Positions 55,101 to 64,000 of a DNA stretch of 64,000 nt are shown here, piece by piece. The position numbers and the translations under genes were made by a program. Position 1 is the first letter of the stretch. Every line of letters begins with the position of its first letter. Under the pieces are notes generated by a model, which was not told where the DNA came from, ran no database searches, and was given only the letters and a program-made list of their open reading frames with translations. This DNA comes from Bradyrhizobium sp. ORS 278 (lineage in GTDB: Bacteria > Pseudomonadota > Alphaproteobacteria > Rhizobiales > Xanthobacteraceae), in contig NC_009445.1 in the NCBI RefSeq assembly GCF_000026145.1, forward strand, positions 3,720,001 to 3,784,000, read 5' to 3'.

Positions 55101-55631
55101 TCAATCCGGATGGAACTCGGCGGCGATGCGCGCCAGCCAGCGTCGAATCGTTGCGAGATCCCGCTGGCCGAGACCGGCGGCGAGGCGGCGCTCCAGCGCA
55201 GTCGCCTGGCGCCGCGCCCGCGTCAGCAGCGCGCGGCCGCGCGGGGTCAGGCTCCATTGCAGCATGCGGCCGTGCACCGGATGCGGCGTCCGGCGGATGG
55301 CGCCGTCACGCTCCAGATTTGCGATGATGACGTTGACGGTCTGCGGCGTCAGCACGGCGAGGCGGGCGCAGTCGGCGCCGGACAGGCCCGGATAGGCCTT
55401 CAACATCGTCAGCACCACGAATTGCGGATGGGTCAGACCGGTCGCGGTCAGGGCGCGCTCGAGCGACAGCCGGGCCGCCGCCTGCGCCTGGCGCAGCAGA
55501 TAGGCGAGATGTCCGTCCTCGCCGCGCTTGCCTTCGCCCGGGAGCGGCGGGCGGGCCGACGGCGGAGCCGCCGCCACGCGACGGCGCGGCGCTCGCCGCT
55601 GAACGGATCGGGTTGTCGTCTTGCGCGTCAT
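55101..55631 (-). CDS. MarR-family transcriptional regulator
   Basis: The 176-residue product has a basic N-terminal extension (about 1-40). A MarR winged helix-turn-helix follows: LTHPQFVVLTMLKAYPGLSGADCARLAVLTPQTVNVIIANLERDG, then a wing with RGRALLTRARRQA. It is divergent from the AhpD-like gene, with 48 bases between the start codons containing a palindrome, so it probably represses both. Confidence 0.92.
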   Translation of the reverse strand: MTRKTTTRSVQRRAPRRRVAAAPPSARPPLPGEGKRGEDGHLAYLLRQAQAAARLSLERALTATGLTHPQFVVLTMLKAYPGLSGADCARLAVLTPQTVNVIIANLERDGAIRRTPHPVHGRMLQWSLTPRGRALLTRARRQATALERRLAAGLGQRDLATIRRWLARIAAEFHPD

Positions 55632-55640
55632 ATCATAGCT

Positions 55641-55655
55641 CTGATAAATTATCAG
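55641..55655. promoter_or_regulatory. palindromic operator between the MarR and AhpD-like genes
   Basis: CTGATAA, one base, TTATCAG is a perfect palindrome (55641-55655) in the 48-base gap between the two start codons. A further CTGATAA half-site lies at 55660-55666. The position and symmetry fit a MarR operator. Confidence 0.7.
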
Positions 55656-55679
55656 AAGGCTGATAACATGAGATAAACA

Positions 55680-56150
55680 ATGTCACTTGCGCGCAGCGAC
55701 TACACGACGTTCCGGAGCCAGGCCCCGGAGCTGTACGAGGCGATCCTCGCAGTGAGCCAGCAGGCGGCCAAGGCCGGCCTCGACAAGCAGCTGCTCGAGC
55801 TCATCAAGATCCGCGCGTCTCAGATCAACGGCTGTGCATTCTGCGTGCAGCATCACGTGCTGCTGGCGGAGAGGCTCGGCGTCTCCGCCGACAAGATCAA
55901 TCTCGTGGTGGTTTGGCGCGAGGCGCCGCAATTTTCAGCCCGCGAACGCGCGGCGCTGGCCTTCACCGAGGCGCTCACGAGACTGGAGGACGGTGTCAGC
56001 GACGAGGTCTATGACGCGGCGCGCGCCGAATTCTCCGACACCGAGCTGGTGTTTCTGACCTCGGCGATCGGCGTGATCAATCTGTGGAACCGCTATGGCG
56101 TGGCGTTCCGCTGGACGCCGGCGGAGCGGCTGGCGCGCGCCACCGGCTGA
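55680..56150 (+). CDS. AhpD-like carboxymuconolactone decarboxylase family protein
   Basis: The 156-residue product has the alkylhydroperoxidase-like CxxC active site C52-AF-C55 followed by VQHH, with SQINGCAFC context as in AhpD and other peroxidase-type CMD proteins. The ending LVFLTSAIGVINLWNR is typical. It would reduce peroxides with a partner, or act as a decarboxylase; the peroxidase role is more likely from the CxxC. Regulation by the neighbouring MarR is likely. Confidence 0.9.
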   Translation: MSLARSDYTTFRSQAPELYEAILAVSQQAAKAGLDKQLLELIKIRASQINGCAFCVQHHVLLAERLGVSADKINLVVVWREAPQFSARERAALAFTEALTRLEDGVSDEVYDAARAEFSDTELVFLTSAIGVINLWNRYGVAFRWTPAERLARATG

Positions 56151-56209
56151 GGCCGATGGAACCTGGGCGGAGCGCTGCGTGTTGTGCCTTCATGTCAGAG
56201 GAGGCGTCC

Positions 56210-56392
56210 ATGACCGAGCCGAACGAGCCGCTCAAGCCCGACGATTTCCCGCTGGAGGCCGAGAAGGGCCGCGTCTGCCGCCGGGACGGCAAGACGATCG
56301 CGCGCACCGACACCGAGGCCATGGCCGACGAAATCGCCGAGCGCCTCAATACCGAGGAGCACCGTCGCGAAGAGGACAAGTGGTCGGCGTGA
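56210..56392 (+). CDS. small acidic protein of unknown function
   Basis: The 60-residue product begins MTEPNEPLKPDDFPLEAEKG and contains VCRRDGKTIARTDTEAMADEIAERLN. GAGGAGG lies just before the ATG at 56210, which decides the start. Similar short proteins occur in Bradyrhizobium with no known role. Confidence 0.75.
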   Translation: MTEPNEPLKPDDFPLEAEKGRVCRRDGKTIARTDTEAMADEIAERLNTEEHRREEDKWSA

Positions 56393-56461
56393 GGCGACGC
56401 TCTGGCGACGACAGCAGCAGATGTGGCCGAAGCAAACGTGATCGCTTACATATGATTGCGC

Positions 56462-56545
56462 CGTCATGCCCGAGCTTGTCATTAGCTTGTTCCGGGCTTG
56501 TCCTCTGCATCCACGTCGAGCTGAGCTCGTCGAACAACGTGGATG
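56462..56545. repeat. degenerate palindromic repeat
   Basis: CGTCATGCCCGAGCTTGTC at the start and an inverted pair CATCCACGT/ACGTGGATG near 56508-56545 resemble the common CGTCATGCCCGG...CATCCACGT repeat of Rhizobiales. Only part of the element is conserved here. I see no other copy in the window. Confidence 0.5.
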
Positions 56546-56619
56546 ACCGAGCCTTCGCCGCGCCGAAGTAACTCGTATCGTTTGAGCGCTGTAGCTCGAC
56601 CTCCTCAGCATGCTCCGCG

Positions 56620-56883
56620 TCAAAACGGATTCGCCGGCTGTGCGCGCTTCGGGCCTTCCGGCTTCGGTTCGATCGAGAGGCTGGAATCGGTCGGCATCAC
56701 GCGGGCGCCGGCGGCGCGGGCGACCTGCCCGGTCGTGGAGTGGCGGGCGGCCTCGGCGGATTTGATCTCGGGTGGATGCCAGCGGTCGCGAACCAGCATG
56801 ATGAGCGCGCTCACGCAGATCAGCGCGATCGCCGCTGAAGCCAGCGCCAGTCCGATTCTGTGGCGAGGCGTGCCTGTACCCAT
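56620..56883 (-). CDS. small single-pass membrane protein
   Basis: The 87-residue product has one hydrophobic segment (about residues 11-31, ALASAAIALICVSALIMLV). A charged Pro-rich tail rich in E and K follows. GGAGGA lies 7 bases upstream of the ATG. No family is recognised. Confidence 0.65.
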   Translation of the reverse strand: MGTGTPRHRIGLALASAAIALICVSALIMLVRDRWHPPEIKSAEAARHSTTGQVARAAGARVMPTDSSLSIEPKPEGPKRAQPANPF

Positions 56884-56955
56884 CCGTCATCCTCCATGCG
56901 GCGGATAACCCGCCGCCCGAGAGGTCGGTTCCGATCAAGCCGGCTGCGCGCGCGA

Positions 56956-58596
56956 TCAGTTCCGGTCGCGTCCGGCAGCGGCATCGGCGGCGGGGCCGAG
57001 CAGGGAGGGGCCTTGCGGGGGCGTGCTGATCGTCCCGGTGGTCGTGTTCACAGGCGGAGGAGGCGTGGCCGCCATCTCCACACCGACCTCGCGGCCGCGG
57101 CCGCCGATCAGTCGCTCATAGGCCGAGATCAGCGTCATATAGGGATTGACCCAGATCCAGCCGTCACGCGTGAACAATTGGACGTCGAAATGCAGATGGC
57201 GCGTGGTGCCGTTGGGGTGATCGAGATAGTTCGACACAACGCCGATCGGCTCGCCCTCGCGCAAGACGCGGCCGTTGAGCAAACCGTCATTGTCCATCGC
57301 GGTCGGGTTCATGTGCATGTAGCGGAAGCGGATGTGCTCGGTGCCGGTGTTGACCTGGATGATCGCGCCCTGCTGCCTGGCGCTCCGGATCACGACGCCG
57401 TCGCGGACCGCGAGCACGCGCTGCCGCCACGGATCGCAACCCTCGGGACCGTCGCGGCGCATCGGGCAGGTTCCAGGCCTGAGATCCTGGCCCTGATGGC
57501 CCAGGCCGCTGGCGCACTGGCCGACGTTGAAGTCGCGCGCCTCGCAGAAATTGTCGCGCCAGGGATATTGGCTCCAGGGCTGGTCGAGCTTGTCGCTGGC
57601 GCGCCTTCGGCCGAACGACTGCGAATGCACATAGGCGGGCGCGTCGAGCGGAAAGCGGATCTGCGAATAGGCGGTCGGATCGGCGCGGCCGCCCTGGCCG
57701 CGCGCGCCCGAGTTCATGACGATGTCGCCGACCGGACGATAGGTGAAATCGGGATCGAACGTCGCGGGCCGTTCGACGGCGACCGGCGTGATCGCCGGCG
57801 CGCTGCGGGACGGCTGTCCACCGGTGACGCGCAGCGCTTTCAGGAAACGCTCGGCGATCGGATAGGCTTCGCGGCAGGCCAGGCGCTTCGGCCGGGGTGC
57901 GCTGTCGAGGCACTGGATCGAGACCACATAGGGCACGCCGAAGCGGGTGAAGGCGTAGCGGACATAGCCCTCGCGGATGAAGCGGCGCAGATCGGGATAT
58001 TGCGCCGACAGCACCTTGACCGCCTCGCCCTTGCCGCCGGCGGGATCGGCAATGTCGTAGGTGATGATCGAGCCGGTGATCTGTATCTCGACGGGCCTCG
58101 CGAAGATGCGCGAGGGCAGGCCTGAGGTCACGTCCGGCGCGAGCGAGAACACCGCATCGTAGCCGGACGGACCGGCGTCGAACAGATCGGTCCGGAAGTC
58201 GGCCTGGTAGCGCGGCAAGGTCTGCGGATCGATCGCGCCGCGACGGCGGGCGCCGAGATAGGCCGACGTGTCGAACGGCAGCAGAACGGGGACCGGACTG
58301 CGTCCGATCCCCGTGAAGATGGCGGAGGTCACACCGTTGAGCTGGGCCAATGCGGGCCGCCCGCGCTGATCATCGCTGTCGACGCCGCGCGGGCGCGCTG
58401 CCGTCGCGAAGTCGGCGGCGACATCGGGGTCCGTATTGAGCTCGGAGCGAAGCTGGTCGAGCGCAGCCCGCCAGTCGGCGCGTTGCAGCGAGATGGCCGG
58501 CGGGGCGAAGGAGTCGGTCGCGCGCGCCCCGAAGGTCGCGGGCAGCGTGATCACCGCAGCAAGGGCCGCGGTGATAAAGGTGATCCTTGCCCCCAA
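56956..58596 (-). CDS. secreted M23-family peptidase
   Basis: The 546-residue product has a signal peptide (through about residue 26, FGARATDS). The LytM/M23 domain is at the C-terminus, with GLGHQGQDLRP carrying the first His and Asp of the zinc site, FRYMHMNP, and HLHFDVQLF with the last His. An ~300-residue N-terminal part of unknown fold precedes it. M23 enzymes cut peptidoglycan cross-bridges. The final Pro/Thr-rich tail is probably flexible. Confidence 0.9.
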   Translation of the reverse strand: MGARITFITAALAAVITLPATFGARATDSFAPPAISLQRADWRAALDQLRSELNTDPDVAADFATAARPRGVDSDDQRGRPALAQLNGVTSAIFTGIGRSPVPVLLPFDTSAYLGARRRGAIDPQTLPRYQADFRTDLFDAGPSGYDAVFSLAPDVTSGLPSRIFARPVEIQITGSIITYDIADPAGGKGEAVKVLSAQYPDLRRFIREGYVRYAFTRFGVPYVVSIQCLDSAPRPKRLACREAYPIAERFLKALRVTGGQPSRSAPAITPVAVERPATFDPDFTYRPVGDIVMNSGARGQGGRADPTAYSQIRFPLDAPAYVHSQSFGRRRASDKLDQPWSQYPWRDNFCEARDFNVGQCASGLGHQGQDLRPGTCPMRRDGPEGCDPWRQRVLAVRDGVVIRSARQQGAIIQVNTGTEHIRFRYMHMNPTAMDNDGLLNGRVLREGEPIGVVSNYLDHPNGTTRHLHFDVQLFTRDGWIWVNPYMTLISAYERLIGGRGREVGVEMAATPPPPVNTTTGTISTPPQGPSLLGPAADAAAGRDRN

Positions 58597-58647
58597 TCCC
58601 CCGCGCCCCCCGGCGTCAGATCATGCCATCTCCGCCTGCATCATGCG

Positions 58648-59214
58648 TCAGTCCTTGGCGCGCTCGCAATAGGAGCCGTCCTCGGTCATCACAACGATGC
58701 GGGTGCCGACGGTAATGTGCGGCGGCACGCCGGTGCGGACGCCGTTGGAGAGCACGGCCGGCTTGTACGATGACGACGCGGTCTGGCCCTTGGTGACCGG
58801 CTCGGTCTCGACGACCTCCAGCGTGACGCGCTGCGGCAGCGCGATCGAGACGGGGTTGGTGTCGTGCATCGACAGCTTGACGGTCATGTTCTCCTGGAGA
58901 TACGCCGCCTGCGTGCCGACGACGTCCTTCGGCACCTGGACCTGGTCGTAGGTCTCCGGGTTCATGAAGTGGAAGCCGTCCTGGTCTTCGTACAGGTAGG
59001 TGTAGTTGCGCTCTTCGATCGTGGCCTTCTCGACCTGGTCGGTGGTCTTGTAGCGCTCGGAGATCTTCACGCCGTCGCTGATTCGGCGCATTTCGATCTG
59101 GCTGACCGGGGTGCCCTTGCCGGGATGGATGTTCTCGGCGCTGACGACAACGTAAAGCTTGCCGTCTTGCTCAATGACGTTACCCTTGCGAATAGAGCTG
59201 GCGATGACTTTCAA
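58648..59214 (-). CDS. efp: elongation factor P
   Basis: EF-P relieves ribosome stalling at poly-proline. The 188 residues have the normal length: [25 protein letters not shown] with the modified lysine K33, and two OB-like domains ending [18 protein letters not shown]. The start is TTG at 59214, with AGGA about 11 bases upstream; no ATG in frame fits the family start. The modification genes epmA and epmB are divergent next door. Confidence 0.95.
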
Positions 59215-59337
59215 AGCTGTTTTTCCTGATCTTGGGGCCCGGCAACGGGCAGAGCCGGGCGGCGGTCGGACGCCGGGTGCGGTTTCGGGGCGCAACATAC
59301 TGATTTTGTCCGAGCTTGCCAGTCTTTTGGCGACCGC

Positions 59338-60393
59338 ATGACAGGCCAGGAGCCATCCCCGTCGCCCTGGTGGTCGCCGCAGCGACATGCCGATGTCAGG
59401 CCATTCCTGCAGGCCCGGGCCGCCATCACGCGCGCCCTTCGGGGGTGGTTCGAGGAGCAGGGGTTCACCGAGGTCGAAACCGGCATCCTCCAGCTGTCCC
59501 CAGGCAACGAGACCCATCTGCACGCGCCAGCGACCGCGCTGATGGCGGCTGACGGGGTCCAACATAAAAGGTACTTGAGAACCTCTCCGGAGTTTGCCTG
59601 CAAGAAGCTGCTGGCGGCGGGGGAGCGGCGGATCTTCGAATTTGCCCGGGTGTTCCGCGACCGCGAGCGCGGCGACCTGCATCTGCCCGAATTTACGATG
59701 CTGGAATGGTACCGGGCCGAGGCGCCGTACGACGCCATCATGGCCGACACCGTGGTGGTGATCGCCCATGCCGCGCAGGCCACCGGGATCAGGCAGTTCG
59801 CCTTCCGCGGCCGCACCGCCGATCCCTATGCCGAGCCCGAGCTGCTGACCGTGGCCGGCGCCTTCGAGCGTCATGCCGGCATCGACCTGCTGGCGACGAT
59901 CCGCGACCGGACCGGCGACCGCGACGCGCTGGCGGCGGCCGCGCGGGGCAAGATCCGCATCGGCGCGGACGACACCTGGTCGGACCTGTTCAGCAAGGTG
60001 CTGGTCGAGCACATCGAGCCGCAGCTGGGCAACAAGCGGGTGACGGTGCTGTATGAATATCCCTCGCCGGAGGCCGCGCTGGCGCGGGTCGCGGCGGATC
60101 CGCGCGTGGCCGAGCGGTTCGAGGTCTATGCCTGCGGCGTCGAGCTCGCCAATGGCTTCGGCGAGCTGACGGACGCGCTCGAGCAGCGGCGGCGGTTCGA
60201 ACTGGAGATGGCAGAGAAGCAGCGGCGCTATGGCGAGCGCTATCCGCTCGATGAGGATTTCCTCGCCGCCGTGGCCGCGATGCCGCAGGCGAGCGGGGTG
60301 GCGCTCGGCTTCGACCGGCTGGTGATGCTGGCGGCCGGCGCGGTCAGGATCGATCAGGTGGTTTGGACGCCGCCGGCAGGTGAGCAGCGATGA
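59338..60393 (+). CDS. epmA: EF-P--(R)-beta-lysine ligase EpmA
   Basis: EpmA (GenX/PoxA) attaches beta-lysine to EF-P. The 351-residue product is a class II lysyl-tRNA-synthetase-like core without the anticodon domain. Motif 2 is [30 protein letters not shown], and motif 3 is [14 protein letters not shown]. It overlaps epmB by four bases (ATGA) and is divergent from efp. Confidence 0.95.
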   Translation: MTGQEPSPSPWWSPQRHADVRPFLQARAAITRALRGWFEEQGFTEVETGILQLSPGNETHLHAPATALMAADGVQHKRYLRTSPEFACKKLLAAGERRIFEFARVFRDRERGDLHLPEFTMLEWYRAEAPYDAIMADTVVVIAHAAQATGIRQFAFRGRTADPYAEPELLTVAGAFERHAGIDLLATIRDRTGDRDALAAAARGKIRIGADDTWSDLFSKVLVEHIEPQLGNKRVTVLYEYPSPEAALARVAADPRVAERFEVYACGVELANGFGELTDALEQRRRFELEMAEKQRRYGERYPLDEDFLAAVAAMPQASGVALGFDRLVMLAAGAVRIDQVVWTPPAGEQR

Positions 60394-61484
60394 ACAGGAT
60401 CGAACGGCCGACGACGTTGCGCAGCGCGGCCGATCTCGTCGCACAAGGCCTGGCCGATCCGGGCGAGCAGGCGACGCTCGAACGCGTGGCGCAGCGTTAT
60501 GCTGTCGCGGTGACGACGCATCTGGCGGATCTGATCGACAGCGACGATCCCGACGATCCGATCGCGCGCCAGTTCGTGCCGTCGGCGGACGAGCTGGTCG
60601 GGGCGCCCGGCGAGCGCGGCGATCCCATCGGCGACGATGCGCATGCGCCGGTGCCGGGCATCGTGCACCGCTATCCGGACCGCGTGCTGCTCAAGCTGGT
60701 GCATGTCTGCGCGGTGTATTGCCGGTTCTGCTTTCGCCGCGAGATGGTCGGGCCGGGCAAGGACAACGCGCTGTCCGAGGACGCCTATTGCGGCGCGCTC
60801 GACTACATCCGCGCGCATGGCGAGATCTGGGAGGTGATCCTCACCGGCGGCGATCCGCTGATGCTGTCGCCGCGGCGGCTGGCGGAGATCATGGCCGATC
60901 TCGCGGCGATCGAGCACGTCAGGATCATCCGCATCCATACCCGGCTGCCGGTCGCCGATCCCGCCCGCATCACGCCGGGGCTGGTGGAGGCGCTGAAGGT
61001 GAAGGGCGCGGCCATTTGGGTCGCGCTGCACGCCAACCATCCGCGCGAGCTCAGCCCGGACGTGCGCGCCGCCTGCGCGCGGCTGGTCGACGCAGGCATT
61101 CCGCTGGTCAGCCAGTCGGTGCTGCTGCGTGGCGTCAATGACGACGCGGCGACCTTGGAGGCCTTGATGCGCGCCTTCGTCGAGACCCGCATCAAGCCCT
61201 ATTACCTGCACCATGGCGATCTCGCGCCCGGCACCGCGCATCTGCGCACCACCCTCGCCGAAGGACAGGCGCTGATTCGGGCGTTGCGCGGCCGGGTGTC
61301 CGGCCTCTGCCAGCCCGACTACGTGCTCGACATTCCCGGCGGGTACGGCAAGGCACCGGTCGGACCGCAATACATCACTGCCGAGGAATCTGTTGCGCAG
61401 GATCATGCCGCGGCTGCGCAAACGCGCTATCGTGTGGTTGACTATTGCGGCGAGGCGCACCTCTATCCGCCCGCTGGGGAATGA
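60390..61484 (+). CDS. epmB: EF-P beta-lysylation protein EpmB
   Basis: EpmB is a radical-SAM lysine 2,3-aminomutase homologue that makes (R)-beta-lysine for EpmA. The 364-residue product has the cluster motif C107-AVY-C111-RF-C114, a KamA-type [16 protein letters not shown] for PLP/lysine binding, and [10 protein letters not shown] near the end. It is shorter than true lysine aminomutases, as expected for EpmB. The start overlaps the epmA stop. Confidence 0.95.
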   Translation: MNRIERPTTLRSAADLVAQGLADPGEQATLERVAQRYAVAVTTHLADLIDSDDPDDPIARQFVPSADELVGAPGERGDPIGDDAHAPVPGIVHRYPDRVLLKLVHVCAVYCRFCFRREMVGPGKDNALSEDAYCGALDYIRAHGEIWEVILTGGDPLMLSPRRLAEIMADLAAIEHVRIIRIHTRLPVADPARITPGLVEALKVKGAAIWVALHANHPRELSPDVRAACARLVDAGIPLVSQSVLLRGVNDDAATLEALMRAFVETRIKPYYLHHGDLAPGTAHLRTTLAEGQALIRALRGRVSGLCQPDYVLDIPGGYGKAPVGPQYITAEESVAQDHAAAAQTRYRVVDYCGEAHLYPPAGE

Positions 61485-61520
61485 AGTGATCGGCTGATTC
61501 CGCTGACACGGAGGAGCAAC

Positions 61521-61799
61521 ATGAAGACACTTGCGATGAAGCCACTTCTGACGAAGACACTTCCGATCGCGATGGGGCTCCTGATCTTGGTCGCCAACGG
61601 CGCGGTGCTGGCGCAGGGCAGCGGCTCGGGCGGCGGGTCGAAAAGCGGTGCATCGTCTCAGGCGCCCGTCGGGCACCGTCAGGTCCGCCCGAGCGATCTG
61701 CCCAAGGCCGAGCAGGCCGAGGACAGCTCGATGAGCAGTGCGAGCAAGGAAGACCGCGAGCTCGACCGCAAGATCAAGAGCATCTGTCGCGGCTGCTGA
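61521..61799 (+). CDS. small secreted protein of unknown function
   Basis: The 92-residue product has a signal peptide (to about residue 31, NGAVLAQG). A Gly/Ser-rich stretch and a charged helix ending DRKIKSICRGC follow. It has two cysteines at the very end. No family is recognised. A bidirectional-type terminator follows. Confidence 0.7.
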   Translation: MKTLAMKPLLTKTLPIAMGLLILVANGAVLAQGSGSGGGSKSGASSQAPVGHRQVRPSDLPKAEQAEDSSMSSASKEDRELDRKIKSICRGC

Positions 61800-61805
61800 C
61801 ACCTT

Positions 61806-61838
61806 GCAAAGCGGCGCGCGCGAGGCGAGCCGCTTTGC
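61806..61838. terminator. terminator between the small secreted protein and the DAHP synthase gene
   Basis: GCAAAGCGGC (61806-61815) and GCCGCTTTGC (61829-61838) form a perfect 10-base stem. On the plus strand TGTTTG follows; on the minus strand AAGG follows. It sits between convergent genes and may serve both. Confidence 0.6.
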
Positions 61839-61851
61839 TGTTTGAAGCTTG

Positions 61852-62937
<1,086 letters not shown>

Positions 62938-62974
62938 GGCGGGCTCCTGTGTCGGGTGAAGGGCACCTGCCGGC

Positions 62975-63058
62975 AATAAAAAAGCCGCCAGGTCTGGCGG
63001 CTTGTTCGGATATCTTGCTGCAATGTGTCAGATTGAGCGCGATCCTCCCGCCGCCAGC
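62975..63058 (-). promoter_or_regulatory. predicted attenuator (terminator/antiterminator) upstream of DAHP synthase
   Basis: On the minus strand the stem GCCGCCAG (63001-62994) and CTGGCGGC (62991-62984) is followed by a U-run (62983-62975), a good intrinsic terminator 38 bases before the GTG. The left arm can instead pair with GCTGGCGGC at 63058-63050, inside leader codons 17-20. That segment can also pair with GCCGCCACCAGC at 63099-63088, leader codons 4-7. This gives mutually exclusive 1:2, 2:3 and 3:4 stems, as in the trp attenuator. Confidence 0.85.
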
Positions 63059-63108
63059 GAGCTGTCGTAGCTAAAGTACCAATAATAGCTGGTGGCGGCG
63101 TTGATCAT
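63028..63108 (-). CDS. aromatic leader peptide of the DAHP synthase gene
   Basis: This 26-residue ORF has residues 8-14 as YYWYFSY, so six of seven residues are aromatic (Tyr, Trp, Phe). It ends before the terminator hairpin. Ribosome stalling at these codons when charged tRNA is low would favour the antiterminator. A CTTGAC/CTATAT-like promoter lies immediately upstream, placing the transcription start at or next to the ATG at 63108. This suggests leaderless translation, as reported for the trp leader of Sinorhizobium. Sequence too short for statistical proof; the codon cluster and structures make it convincing. Confidence 0.85.
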   Translation of the reverse strand: MINAATSYYWYFSYDSSLAAGGSRSI

Positions 63109-63115
63109 GGAGGTC

Positions 63116-63144
63116 CTATAGCGGTCGCGGCGCGGATTGTCATC
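63116..63144 (-). promoter_or_regulatory. predicted promoter of the DAHP synthase leader transcript
   Basis: On the minus strand, GATGAC (63144-63139) and CTATAG (63121-63116) are 17 bases apart and fit the alphaproteobacterial CTTGAC-N17-CTATAT pattern. Seven bases separate the -10 from the leader ATG at 63108. Confidence 0.65.
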
Positions 63145-63167
63145 CCAAAAATGGAAACTCAGCTGCC

Positions 63168-63755
63168 TCAGGCGTTTCGCGCCGCGAGCGCCATGCCGAT
63201 CATCGACAGGCCGCCGAACAGCAGATTGATGCCGACCAGAAGGCCGATCGCCCAGGTTGCGGTGCCGGGCAGACCGGAAATGATGATGCCGGCTATGGCG
63301 ATATCGACGAGTCCTGAGATCGCGAGCCAGGACCAGCGGCCGGACAATTCGCGCCGGTGCTCGAGCGCGTACATGATGGTGGCGACGCCCTCGGCGAGGA
63401 AATAGACGCCGATCACGACGGTGAGGGTGAGCGTGCCCTGGATCGGCTGGGCCACCAGGATCAATCCGGCGAGGATGGCGAGCACCGCCGAGAGCAGCGA
63501 CCACCAGAAGCCGGGCATGCCGCGGGCCCAGAAGGTCAGCGCGAGGCCGGCGATGCCCGAGATCAAGAACATCCAGCCGAGGAAGATCGTGACCGCAAGG
63601 CTCGCCAGCGGGGTGAGAACCACGGCGAGCAGGCCGAGCACCGCCAGCAGGATGCCCTCGACGAGGAAGGCTTTCCAATGCGCGCGCACGGCCGCGCCCA
63701 TCCTCGACCTCACGCGCTCGAGCTCGGGCGGAATCGTATCCTGCGGTAGCGTCAT
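63168..63755 (-). CDS. HdeD-family membrane protein (DUF308)
   Basis: The 195-residue product has six hydrophobic segments in the HdeD/DUF308 pattern: FLVEGILLAVLGLLAVVLTP, FLGWMFLISGIAGLAL, and later GVYFLAEGVATIMYALEHR. HdeD contributes to acid resistance in E. coli; the alphaproteobacterial role is not established. It lies just upstream of the DAHP synthase leader on the same strand, but a promoter of its own precedes that leader. Confidence 0.88.
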   Translation of the reverse strand: MTLPQDTIPPELERVRSRMGAAVRAHWKAFLVEGILLAVLGLLAVVLTPLASLAVTIFLGWMFLISGIAGLALTFWARGMPGFWWSLLSAVLAILAGLILVAQPIQGTLTLTVVIGVYFLAEGVATIMYALEHRRELSGRWSWLAISGLVDIAIAGIIISGLPGTATWAIGLLVGINLLFGGLSMIGMALAARNA

Positions 63756-63880
63756 CGATCGTCACTCCGGCACGGTCGCGCGCTGGACGCGGCGCCTGCT
63801 GCTCACGCAGATGGTGTGGAACCACGGTCCGGACAAGCGCCCGAGCCGCGTTTCAATGCAATCCAGGCCTGCGGTGGGCC

Positions 63881-64000
63881 TTAGGCCGTGGTCCGCATCC
63901 GGTTGCGGCCGAACACATAGATGGTCGTTGTGACAATCAGGAGGGCCACGCCAAGGACGATCGCGGTGAGCCCGAGGGGAACAAGCACGCCGGCGATGTT
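63881..64000 (-). CDS. 3' fragment of a membrane protein gene (cut by window edge)
   Basis: The last 39 codons of a minus-strand gene are visible. They hold one hydrophobic segment (LTAIVLGVALLIVTTTIYVFG) and a basic end RNRMRTTA. The rest lies outside the window. The family cannot be named from this piece. Confidence 0.6.
   Translation of the reverse strand, partial: NIAGVLVPLGLTAIVLGVALLIVTTTIYVFGRNRMRTTA

Noticed and set aside
59215..60444. Long minus-strand extension upstream of efp that would give a 598-residue protein.
   Set aside because: The extension is antisense to epmA and unlike any EF-P. The family start coincides with the TTG at 59214.

Overview
The window reads as chromosomal DNA of a high-GC alphaproteobacterium of the Bradyrhizobium / Rhodopseudomonas type (inferred). 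The signs are a class I PHA synthase, an Omp25/31-type outer-membrane protein, alphaproteobacterial promoter shapes, two copies of an ATCCAGTA/TACTGGAT palindromic repeat, and a composite repeat that I remember from Bradyrhizobium genomes. Almost all of it is core or semi-core chromosome. I see no prophage, insertion sequence, transposase, CRISPR array, rRNA or tRNA.

Layout. 1-7.1 kb: 5'-truncated AsmA/DUF3971 protein, MFS transporter, tyrS, and divergent anmK. 7.2-11.7 kb: a GST behind a perfect palindrome, a repeat-filled gap, an alpha/beta hydrolase, and a membrane LytTR regulator facing an acyltransferase. 11.7-19.5 kb: the SUF iron-sulfur operon (cysteine desulfurase, sufB, a small coiled-coil protein, sufC, sufD, sufS, sufT, sufA) and a TfoX-like gene. 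19.5-30 kb: diguanylate cyclase, DEAD-box helicase, TMEM175-like channel, secreted caspase-like protein, SDR, outer-membrane barrel, parE and a DedA protein. 30-34.4 kb: PaiB-like flavoprotein, argC, threonine ammonia-lyase and a T4 Rnl1-type RNA ligase. 34.6-40.5 kb: a sugar ABC importer without an ATPase, Gfo/Idh/MocA, ThuA and LacI genes, resembling a rhizobial thu (3-keto-sugar) operon. 40.5-51.6 kb: MAPEG protein, phaC, lipoprotein, aminotransferase, hom, glpX, HAD dehalogenase, an inverted-architecture soluble chemoreceptor-like protein, and recJ. 51.6-58.6 kb: repeats, GrlR-like protein, NYN-LOTUS protein, MltB-type transglycosylase, a MarR/AhpD divergent pair and an M23 peptidase. 58.6-61.5 kb: the complete EF-P module (efp, epmA, epmB). 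61.5-64 kb: a secreted small protein, DAHP synthase with an aromatic leader peptide, HdeD, and a 3' gene fragment.

The two most notable points are these. First, the DAHP synthase gene is preceded by what looks like a full ribosome-mediated attenuator. It has a predicted leaderless 26-residue leader peptide carrying six aromatic residues in a run of seven, four mutually exclusive pairing segments, and a U-tract terminator. Second, there is a standalone 375-residue T4 RNA-ligase-1 homologue with all nucleotidyl-transferase motifs present and no phage genes nearby. Other points of interest are a coiled-coil ORF coupled to sufB inside the suf operon, a soluble MCP-like protein with its sensor at the C-terminus, clear palindromic operators at the GST and MarR/AhpD genes, and compensatory base changes in a dispersed repeat.
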